Positions 52,297 to 61,861 of a stretch of DNA of 64,000 nucleotides are shown here, piece after piece. The translations under genes were made by a program, and so were the position numbers. This DNA is from Cordia subcordata. Its lineage: Eukaryota; Streptophyta; Magnoliopsida; Boraginales; Cordiaceae. The notes beneath the pieces were generated by a model. The model did no database searches, had not been told where the DNA came from, and saw nothing but the letters and a program-made list of their open reading frames with translations. Position 1 is the stretch's first letter. Each line of letters starts with the position of its first letter. The stretch covers positions 6,696,001-6,760,000 of the forward strand of contig JAPTOF010000014.1 of assembly GCA_028554755.1 (NCBI GenBank), in the 5' to 3' direction.

Positions 52297-54026
52297 TGTT
52301 GAATATATTGGCTCAATTACGTTAATTGTATTTTGATCATGTCATAATTGTTGTGTTTTGTTATCTAATTGCTACTATTTGTAGTATGTTGAATATCTTA
52401 CGAAGTAGCATTATTGGAGCAAAGAAAAGATCTAAAGCATGGTTTTGGAGCATGGGTAATGAAGCTTGAATAACTTGTAGCCATAATTTTTTTCTTCTTT
52501 TTAGTCTTATGTTAAGTTGATCTTTGTACATAAGTAACTATCTATGAGCTCAAAAACTTAGTACATTGCAAGCATTCTTCATAAGTCTTGATCTCTTATA
52601 CTTGATCATTTTTATTCTTTTATACTCAATATTATATATGCACATGTCTTTATTTGCATTCAAAACAACTTTTCCTGCAGAAAATTTAACTTTGAAGCCC
52701 ATATTTTGCATTATGGAGCTGTATGCACTATAGTACTCTCAATTGCATTGATATTTGGTACTTTGACAGATATATATGCTTATATATATGTATATATGTA
52801 TATATCAGCTTAGCTTTGCAGTAAAAAAGACTATTTCGAGTATAGAGTTTATATTATTGGTATATTAGCATCTTTGTATAAGATTATTACCCATTGGATA
52901 ATAACATTGCATATAGAAGGCTTTTCTCATGCATTAAATAAGAAAATCTTGTTTTAATCTTGCATTTAATGTTTGGAAAATAAGTTAGTATTAGCATTTA
53001 TTATTGACTTGATCTTATATGCACAGTAGTTGCCTTCAGCTATAAAAATCTGCAGAAAAATGCTACTTATTATTGATTAGATGTATAGCAACTTTTTGGT
53101 AAAAAGTAGAGCAACTTTTTCAGTCTTTTCTATAACTATCGGACTACATAGGTGGTTGACCGGCTTAGTGGTTTGGTAAAATCATAGAGCAATGTTGTTC
53201 TACCGGAAAAGCCTACCGGTTGACCGGTAGAGTGTTCCGGCAAGGCCATTTCGCTTCTGGAACTGCCGGAACACCCAAGGGGTCGACTAGTAGAGTGCTC
53301 CAGTAGTCTCTCTGAGTTGTTTTCAAATTTTGACCATTGGGAGACTTACTTTTTTGGCTTATAAAACATCCTTCTCCTCCCAACTTAGACACAACTTGTT
53401 CAAAACATCTTTTTAAGTTCTCTTACATTCAATATACTTCATCTACTACAATTTTGCTCTATCAACCTTCATTGATTGCATATCATTGACATTTAAGAAC
53501 AAGTTTTCTTTTGAGTTTATAAATTACTTATCTACTTAGAGCAGCATAGGAAGTTTAAATACTTTTGTATACTTGCTCAAAAGAAGTCTCTTGTATACCA
53601 AACTCTCTACAATCATATTGGGTGTGAATTTCTTTACTCTTAGGTAGCATAGCTGTGAGGAACATCTCTCAAGAGTGAAGGGTTGAAATCCTCAAGTATA
53701 GGGGTAATACTTGTGGTCTTTGTGGTGAAACAAGGGTTGTGATCATTGTTCTACGCTTCTACAATGTACGAAGCAAGAAGCCGATTCAGTAGTGAAGTTG
53801 CTGAAACCCTAAGGGAAGACTTAAGATAATGGACTAGGCTTTTGGGAGTTCGAACCACTCTAAATCGCTGCGTTTGATACTCTTGACCCTACTCTCCTTT
53901 TTTTTTTCAAGTATTTACCTTAATTTTTGCATGTGGTTTTGCTTGAGATAATTGTTAAAAGTTTTAAGTGGTTAATTGTGCTAATAATCCAATTCACCCC
54001 TCTCTTGGATTCATTTTTTGGGCAAT
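52297..54026 (+). mobile_element. Probable solo LTR, 1.7 kb, with 6-bp target duplication
   Basis: AGCTAC flanks both sides (52291-52296 and 54027-54032). The empty site is preserved in a neighbouring repeat at about 52153, where GTTAGACCTACAAAATTTTT is uninterrupted, so the borders can be read directly. The insertion starts TGTTGAATATATTGG and has AATTCACCCCTCTCTTGG near its right end. It includes three GACCGG/CCGGT-containing repeats at 53153-53300 and a TATA-like CTTATAAAACATCC at 53358. No internal coding region was found. Confidence 0.7.
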
Positions 54027-54032
54027 AGCTAC

Positions 54033-55047
54033 AAAATTTTTTATAGACTGATGTTACAAATTTTTTCTAAAAAGTCTTACAAATTTAATGTTTGAACCTT
54101 GGATGAAACATGGTGTTTGTTTTTGACTCTTTTTTTTTTCTATAATTATATATAGGCGGTGTTTTAAAATAACCAATGCCATACTGATGGTAGTTTAAAA
54201 TAGCTGACGCCTATATACGCGACTGTAAAACTGTCGCCTATTACCTACTCTTTTTACACTACATTTTGTCATTTTTTAATTTGAATTTTCTCCTAATTCC
54301 ATAATTATAAACTCTAATGTCACCGATATACCATTAGGAGGGGATCTAACTTTGTCTTTTCACATTTTGCTTTTTCTTGGTAAAAAGGGAAGCCTTTCAG
54401 CTCTTAATCTATCTTACAATGAAATTTGATTCACTTGTAACCATGTAGTAAATTTGCGAAATATAGATGTCATTCATGTTCAATTTATCGAAAATTTAAT
54501 TAATCTAAACATTCCTATCATTACAAATGTTGTACAACGAGATTTATAACTTTAAAATAAATTCGACAACACTGTTAAGGATGAGTTTATCCTCTACAAC
54601 ACTTCCCCCCTTCCCCTCAATGCTCTGTTCCCTTTTTGGTCAAATCGTGCACCCTTTCAATATTAGAGAAAACTTGAACCATTATATTGAATTAGATTAT
54701 TTTTTACAGCACGCTCCCAAATTTATTAACTTTTTGTATTTTGGTCAAAAATTTATTTATGTCAGATCGATTGCTAGTACTTGATCTAATTCTTTGGTCC
54801 ATACAGAAACACCATTTGTCTTCCTGTGGTCCCATCACCATGTTTGAATGCAACAGAGAAAGAAAAGGTTGAAAAAGGTATGAAAAAGAAAAACAGAAAA
54901 TAGTATTATAACAAAAAGAAAAATTAAAGAAAAGATCTTTTCTTTTTCTATGAAGAAAAGAGGAAAGTTAAAAAAAGATAATAATTTTAGACACAAATTA
55001 ACTTAACATGCATAAAAGCAATAATAAAATACTATGATTAGGAGACA
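54033..55047. other. Intergenic, with transposon-end-like repeats
   Basis: At 54155-54235 GGCGGTGTTTTAAAATA, GGTAGTTTAAAATAGC and GACGCCTATA recur in direct and inverted form, like subterminal repeats of a DNA transposon. The 85-codon frame at 54527-54784 has no motif. Confidence 0.4.
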
Positions 55048-55264
55048 CTCGACAACGCGATCAAGTGTGGCATGCGATCATTGAAATATTGCGGGGGCTG
55101 TTGCTGGATTTCCACGCCCGTTGGTCCTCTCCCTGGTCGGGCTGCCACTCACGCACATCCCTCGATTTACCTCCCGCCTGGTTAAGGGGCCTCTGGCCAG
55201 GTGGGAAAGGGGTTCTCCTTTGGTTAACCCTTTAAAAAAAAAAAAAAAATAATAATAATAATAA
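55048..55264 (+). mobile_element. SINE family B, second copy, 5' shortened
   Basis: From GAAATATTGCGGGGGCTG onward it matches the copy at 16688 through CTCTCCCTGGTCGGG and GGTTAACCCTTT, then a pure A tail and (ATA)n. The tRNA-like head is mostly lost or scrambled. Confidence 0.75.
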
Positions 55265-55989
55265 AATACTAGATAAGTGCCTTGTCATGTCACAAATTAT
55301 CATTTTATTTTATATTAATTTAGCAAAAAAAACATACCAAGGAATCAGTTTATCGCAAATTTTCATTTTCACCAATTTTTATGTGGGCTTCTTATCATAG
55401 GATCGTGCTTTAAAACGTCCTAGAAGTTTTGCATTTCAGGTCCCTACAAGTATTAGATGTATTTTTGTCTCCATAGCTATTGTATGACATAATTAGCCCT
55501 GCACAAATATCGAATTATTGGATGACTTTTTTTTCCCTTGTTTATTAACCGGAAGTGATGCTCCATCAACTGTAGGTGGATTTGGGAAGATTTTGTGCGT
55601 TGGATAAAGAAAAAAAATCTGAAATAGTGATACACCCTTTTACATAAGATGAGAACGTCGCCATTTTCGAATACCTAATCAAATTCCCCACGCATCCCTT
55701 TTTCTCCTTCCTCTCTGTTACAAACCCTAACCCTACAAAAAAAATTTCTGTTTTCTTTCTTTCTTTCTTTCCTTTCACATCGTAGCGTTTATCGAATTGA
55801 AATGGAATGATGGTGAAAAAATATTTCTTCGTCCGCCGCCACTTCCAGTTCTTGCTATTCTTTAACAGACACCACCATCTCTGCTTAGCCCTCGAACTCG
55901 AATCAAACCCCCTGAAATGAAACTCAAAATCCTGCTGCTGCACCATTGTTCTGTCTACCCCTTTACCTCCTTTGCGTATTTCGTATGAT
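55265..55989. other. Upstream region of the Ulp1-like gene
   Basis: From 55720 a pyrimidine-rich stretch with (TTTC)n at 55752-55771 looks like a 5' leader. The long minus-strand frame at 55566-56075 is antisense to it and has no motif. Confidence 0.4.
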
Positions 55990-58900
55990 ATGAGCGGTGA
56001 GCACATGACGAAGGATTCACCCATCACCGTCGACCACTTCGTGAAGAGCACATCCATCACCCCCGAGGACGTCACGGCAAAGGCGTCAAATCCAAGGTAA
56101 GAATGAAAGTTTTTGTTTTTTCATCATGTATTGATTTGTAGTGTGTATGCAAAGGTATTTATGTTTATAGGATTATCTTTTCCTATGTGTTTTTGATTTT
56201 CAAAATAATCAATGACGTCTTGCAAGCTTCAATATACTGATATTTTTCGTAACATACATTCTGATTTTTGTTTAGTTCATTACACTTTTTTTTTTGTTCA
56301 AGTTTGTAAATATGTATATATCGGTAACCGTATATATATAGTTATTTGTATGAGGTTAAGGCAGTTGTATTATAATGGTTTGAACGTTTTTCTTTCTTTA
56401 AAAGTTTTTTAGTTTGTTGTAAAGCCATAAAAGGGTATCTTTTAGTTCTAATTTTTAGCCCACTTGAAATGTTAAATTTGGTTAAAGTTTTTAACTGTAT
56501 GAACTTTTCAGTGGTTAAAGTTTCTGTTGTCACTCTTATTGTTTGGAATTTGAACTTTTTTTCTGACATTGGAATTATAAAAATTCAAAATTAATTTTTG
56601 CTTTGCCAAAGTAAATTTTCTTTTTTGTTGGAAAATATATTTATGAAATGGTATGGTAAATGGTAGCTAATCTTATCTCAAGGGGTTTTGCATCCGAGTG
56701 TTATTCCTTTGGCATCTCTTATTCTTTTATCATATTTCTACCTTAATATTTTTGTTAAGTTGTATAATGTCCTATATTATCCTTTATATAACTTTTATTT
56801 GGCAGATATTTCTTTGAACATCCGACTCGACTGTTATTCCTTTGGCATTTCTTAATCGTTTATCATATTTCTACATTTATATTTTTGGTCAGTTGTAGAA
56901 TGTACTATATTATCTTTATCTTTATAGAACTTTGACTTGGAATATTTTTCTTTGAACATCTGACTGTTATTCTTTGGCATATCTTATTTGTTTATCATAT
57001 TGCTACATTTATCTTTTTCTTCAGTTGTAGAATGTCCTATATTATCTTTATGGAACTTTGTCTTGGCAAATTTTCCTTTGAATTATTGTTAGTTGCCAAG
57101 CATTTGGTAAGTAGAATGAAGCATGTTTCAAATATGCAAAGAAGGGTTTGTAGTCCAATGGTGAAATTTTAGCATGAAATTCTGTCATTCCCCATGTGCT
57201 TGTGTACAAAATATGACTTATATCATTGGCACAGAATGTGGGTTATAAAGTTGGTTTGGAAAGAACTGGCAAGAGTTTTGTTTTGTTTTATTTCACTCTT
57301 TTAATTAGGTCATCACTTCAAAAGTTGCAGACTCCAACAAGTTTGGGAATATCCAGAAAGAAAGAAGTAAATATTCTTGTAACATATTTGTTTTCAATTC
57401 TCGTTTCATGCTTGATTCTACTACTATTAATATGTTTTTAAGTTTAGGCCATGAAGAGAAGAATTAGGCAGATGAAAAAGGAAATGAAAGAACGTGATGA
57501 AAGATTCACAACGGAGATCAAGGGTCTGAAGGACATGATGATGATTTTCTTTAAGATGAATGGAATGCTCGTTAACATGAATGCCACGGGGGAGCAAGTG
57601 CCTAATGCAAATGAGGCTGACAATGATGGAACTAAAGTTGCTGTTGATGGAGTTAATGTGGCACATGGAGTCGGGGGTGGAGATTGTGTTGTGCCTCAAT
57701 AATGTCACCCTACAGAAAAAGGGTGGTGGACAAGGGTAAACAACCATATATTGCTCGGAAAAATTTGTTTGGCAGTTTTCATGTAGGTACTACTTTAAAA
57801 AGGGCACTGGTAATATGATTGACATTAGTAGTGATACTAATGCCAGCCTCCCTTCGGTCATTGTTATGGGAATGACCCTTGACTCGGAGTATGCTAAAAA
57901 AATGATGAATGATGATGGTGTTCTTGCTGAGTTTCTATTTTCCAAATCTAGGGATCCTAGGTGAATAACACATATAAATATTTGATATATATTTTTAATT
58001 AATATGTAATTTTATCTAACTATTATTGGTTTTATGTTGTTTTAGTGAGGTGATCGTTGATAATGACTTGGCCTTCTTGACTAGGAAAAATATGATGGAG
58101 TTGTTGCCTAGAAATTTCATACATGTTGCTGTAACTCATAAGACTTCTTTTTGGAATTGGATACATTGTCATTATAATTACAACTTTTCCAAACTAGCTA
58201 GTACATTACATTTGACTATCTAATAGATTGTTGATTGCTTTGATTATATAACAGATTATTGATTGCTTTGCATCGCAACTTTCTCAAAATATGAGGAAAG
58301 AAAATGATAGGGTGCCTAGATGGTATATGCCTTCGCTATTTTCGATGTGTTTGGAAACAATTATCTATCATTGTGTTGTTTTTTGTCTTTGAAATAAACT
58401 GTTTATATTAATATGGGTATTTCACTGCAGCAACAATTCTTACAGTGTATCAAGGGCGAGTATCCTGTAGATACATGCAAGAGGCACTTCTACGGCAAAG
58501 CAACATCCAAGAACAAGTTCACAGGGCAGTTGGTTGACTGCGAGCAGGTATAAATTTTAATGTAATCTTTTAACTGCCTTTCTATTGAATTTGTCACTGC
58601 ATTGGTTGCATTAATTATATGTCAAATACAAGCTTATATTTTTTTTGAATCTATGTTTGTGACAGACATTTGTACCATGCAACTATCTCAATAAACATTG
58701 GTACTTGGTTGTTGTTGATTTTTGTTGGAGCCAAATTCTTATATGTGACCTTGAGCCAAAACCAACCACCAGGAACCCTATTAGACAGCAAGTGACAGAG
58801 CTTGTAATATCTGGTTACCCCTCATCATTTCATAGTTTACATTTACATTACATTAATTACTTGTCAAGTTAAGTATCTTTTTATCTCATCTTTTTTTGTG

Positions 58901-59280
58901 CCTTTTATTTCCTAGGTAAACTATATCCACGATCTACTTGGTGCTAGTGACCCGAAGCAATACAACACCATGCAGAAAGTCACCACGTTCACAGAGAAGT
59001 CGGACACTTAGGTTTGCAATGGCCATATGATTGTGCCATCTATACGTGTTTAATGATGGAGACCCCAGGATATATATCTGCATTCCAGGCAAAGCGTTCA
59101 TCTGAACTGAGAAGAGAAGTTGCCTTTGCCTTGTGGCGCCAGGGGAAACACAATAAACGCAGTTGCTGGTCTTTGAAATATTGGTGTTTGCATATGTTGG
59201 TATTGGATATTATTTATGGATATTATGGACTATTTGCGTCCCATTTTGTTATGTTGAGAAGCAAGGAATGTTGTTTTTAA
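55990..59280 (+). pseudogene. Ulp1-type cysteine protease gene, MULE-associated, decayed
   Basis: Ulp1-family (C48) proteases remove SUMO-type modifiers; plant MULEs often carry such genes with unknown function. Plus-strand pieces follow in order. A possible first exon 55990-56096 (MSGEHMTKDSPITVDHF) is followed by 57309-57366. A basic, coiled-coil-like exon from 57448 (RRIRQMKKEMKERDERF) stops at 57702. Coding resumes in another frame (MTLDSEYAKKMMNDDGV) to 57960, then 58046-58130 (SEVIVDNDLAFLTRKNMMEL), from 58255 (RVPRWYMPSLFS), and 58431-58547. Exon 58666-58803 has the catalytic-His motif NKHWYLVVVD and the Asp region ICDLEPKP; 58916-59011 follows and ends in TAG. The Cys motif GLQWPYDCAIYTC lies in the +1 frame just downstream (from about 59008). 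Two frameshifts thus break the gene. Exon limits before 57.4 kb are tentative. Confidence 0.7.
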
Positions 59281-60521
59281 TTTATGTTAGGTATGGACAA
59301 CTATGGTTTTGGTTTGGTTATATATGGGTGTGGATCGGTATGGTTAGATGTCATATTTGTGGACAAAAATACATGTTAATAAACTGGTACTTGTGTGTGG
59401 TCTATGGACATAGACTCTTGTATTTTTTATAGTTATAGTTTTTTTTTTTCAATGAAACTTATTATTTTTTTTCAAGAAACATAGAGTTTTGAATTCTTCA
59501 TAAATGCTTATTATGGTATGTGGATATAACTAAAGACCATGCTTGAAAGATTGGGGACTCTAGCTTAACATATTTGGAGAAGGTATCAAACTTAATTTCC
59601 TTTTTTAGATTTTTAGCATAAGTCAATAAGAGCGAGAATGAAAATTTTGGCCTAGGCTAACTTACGTGATTATACCAATTAAGTTTTTTACTTAAAAAAA
59701 AAAAAGAAAAGAAAACTTATTTTTCGTGATTGAAAAAAGATTATTATGGTATATAGATATAACTAACTAACTAAAGACCATGCTTGAAAGACTAGGGACT
59801 CTAGCTTAACTTATTTGGAGAAGGAGAAGGTATCAAACTTAATTTCCTTTTCTAGATTTTTAGCATAAGTCAATAAGAATGAAAACGAAAATAAGTTTGG
59901 CCTAGGCTAACTTACGTGGTTTCACCAATGCTTTTTTAACTCTAAGAAAAGAAAAGAAAACTTATCTTTCGTGAAAATGCTTTTTAACTAGAAAAGAAAA
60001 CTTATCCTTTAAAGTTAAAAAAATGTTACGTAGTGTAACAAGACGATTGTCCTTACTCTTTACCTTTCCTCTTTCTTATATTATTGTCATTTTCGTCGTA
60101 AATAAATAGATTAGTAATGATGCTGTATCGTGGGTGTAAGAGTTTTAATTTGTAGCTGCTTAGTTTGGACTAAAAAACGCAGTTATGCCTTTTTTTCATA
60201 TTGCACAAAACATTATAAAAATAAATTAGCACACTTAGTGGTTGACGCCAAATAGAATGCTATAAAAAAGGCCTAGATATTTTTATGAAAAGTTAATAAA
60301 ATATTTTATGAAAAAGTTCAAAAAATAAAATGTTTTTTGAAAAAGAAGCTAATATTTTTTTGCAACACTCTTATTTGTTGTTGAAAAAGGTCAGTGTTAC
60401 GTAATGCGTACTACATGTATGGACAGAAGAAGTACCAAATATAAAAAATAGCAAAAAATTTTGCAGGGAAAGAAAATACGATCATTACAAACCATAAAGA
60501 GAAGAAAAAAAAGTACCACAA
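59281..60521. repeat. Non-coding, with a ~233-bp tandem duplication
   Basis: Units starting at 59508 and 59741 (TTATTATGGTATRTRGATAT) share CTAAAGACCATGCTTGAAAG and GGCCTAGGCTAACTTACGTG. The rest is AT-rich with no gene. Confidence 0.8.
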
Positions 60522-60962
60522 TCACTTGGCAATACCAACGAAGAAATTGACAGCAAGCATTACAACGTAACAGACACCAACCAACCATAGTTTTTTCAGC
60601 AAATCAACCCTCTCATTCTCGTAAACCATGCGCCTTCTAGACGAAGTGACTTCGTCACCATCTTCCTCATCAACCAGATCACCAACTTGGAAATCCATCA
60701 AAGTACCTGTTGGAATGGCCCCTGGGATGATAGGTTCTCCACTCCTTGTCCAAGTAGCTGATGTAGGGATGCACCATCGGAACACGTCACATTCATCACA
60801 CTTGTAGTATAGAAGTCCTTTAGAGGGTCGATTAGTGGAAACAATACGAAGAGCATAACGTCTTTTGCATTTGTAGCAAGTCCTATGCACGTAGAAGAGG
60901 TCGAGTGGGTATCTCCAAATGCATCTACTGTCACTAGTTGACATAGTTTTTACTTCATCCAT
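60522..60962 (-). CDS. Small GRF-type zinc-finger protein with C-terminal membrane segment
   Basis: This intact 146-residue frame begins MDEVKTMSTSDSR. An in-frame ATG 29 codons upstream adds only a hydrophobic, low-complexity stretch, so this start is preferred. Residues 29-64 form a GRF-like zinc finger: Cys29-x2-Cys32, then GLLYYKC55-x2-C58-DVFRW-C64. GRF fingers bind nucleic acid in other proteins. The tail (about 119-146: LLKKLWLVGVCYVVMLAV) is predicted to cross a membrane. The arrangement matches the plant family annotated as uncharacterized At4g04775-like proteins, whose role is unknown. It sits between the Ulp1-like gene and the FRS transposase, so it may belong to the same mobile element. 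Confidence 0.75.
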   Translation of the reverse strand: MDEVKTMSTSDSRCIWRYPLDLFYVHRTCYKCKRRYALRIVSTNRPSKGLLYYKCDECDVFRWCIPTSATWTRSGEPIIPGAIPTGTLMDFQVGDLVDEEDGDEVTSSRRRMVYENERVDLLKKLWLVGVCYVVMLAVNFFVGIAK

Positions 60963-61861
60963 AAAAATAAAAATAAAAAATAGCAAAACAACGAAAGAAA
61001 TATATAAGTTAAAAGTTAAAGGAAATACAAAAAAAATAAGTACATGCATGCATTCGGAAGAGAAGAGTAGGCTATGAGAGGGTTAACATCCTTCTCTACT
61101 CACCTGTGTGAGGGAGATAGTCGAGAGAAATGGGGCAAGAGATCAACAATGGGGGGTGGTGGTGAATGTGGCATGTGGTGATAAAGCTATAGTAAAATAA
61201 AAAAAAAAAGAAAGAAAAGAACAAGAGGCATTAAGGATTGGGGGTTAACGTGTAGGAAATAGAATGGGTTTGGGGCTTTGGGGCAGTGGGATTAAAGTGA
61301 AGTGACATATTGCGTGGGATAGGGTATGGTAGGGTAGTAGGGTTTTGGGTAGTGTTGGGGGCAAATAAAAATTTTTGGGGGAAATTAAATTAAAAATTTT
61401 CGCGGGAGGAAGAGGGGATTATTTTTTGTAAACAATTAAGATTTATTAAAATAGTATTAAAATTACAAAATGACAACATTTAGATTAGATTTAGTAATTT
61501 ATCAAAACTTAAACAATTTAAAAAAATTACATTATAACTCTATTTAAACTTTTTTCAAAAAACTAATCAATTAGGTAGGGATTAAATAATAACTAATTAC
61601 ATTAGTACAGTATCTTAGGAAATAGAATAGTTAAGTAGTTTATGACCACTTAACTATAGCACAAATAACCGCCCCAAGTAAAACAAGTAAAAAACATTAT
61701 TCTTAAATACATTTTTACTTAAAAATTGAAACTAGTTGTCTAACAGGAAATTGTATTAAGTATCTTAAATAATTTCAACTTAAAAATTGAAATTAAATCT
61801 CTAACTGGAACTCTATTAAGTATCGAAATTGAATTAACTGTCTAATAGGAAATTATATACC
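60963..61861. other. Upstream region of the GRF gene
   Basis: A G-rich stretch lies at 61140-61415 and AT-rich sequence from 61430. CTAACWGGAA-like and AACTTAAAAATTGAAA phrases repeat at 61720-61830. No gene was recognised. Confidence 0.5.

Noticed and set aside
55566..56075. A 169-codon minus-strand open frame
   Set aside because: It is antisense to the presumed leader and first exon of the Ulp1-like gene and is Lys/Phe-rich from simple repeats. It has no domain motif and the opposite strand has better splice evidence.
60698..60934. Minus-strand frame inside the GRF gene
   Set aside because: It is a shifted-frame shadow of the 146-residue GRF protein, which has the zinc ligands and membrane tail.
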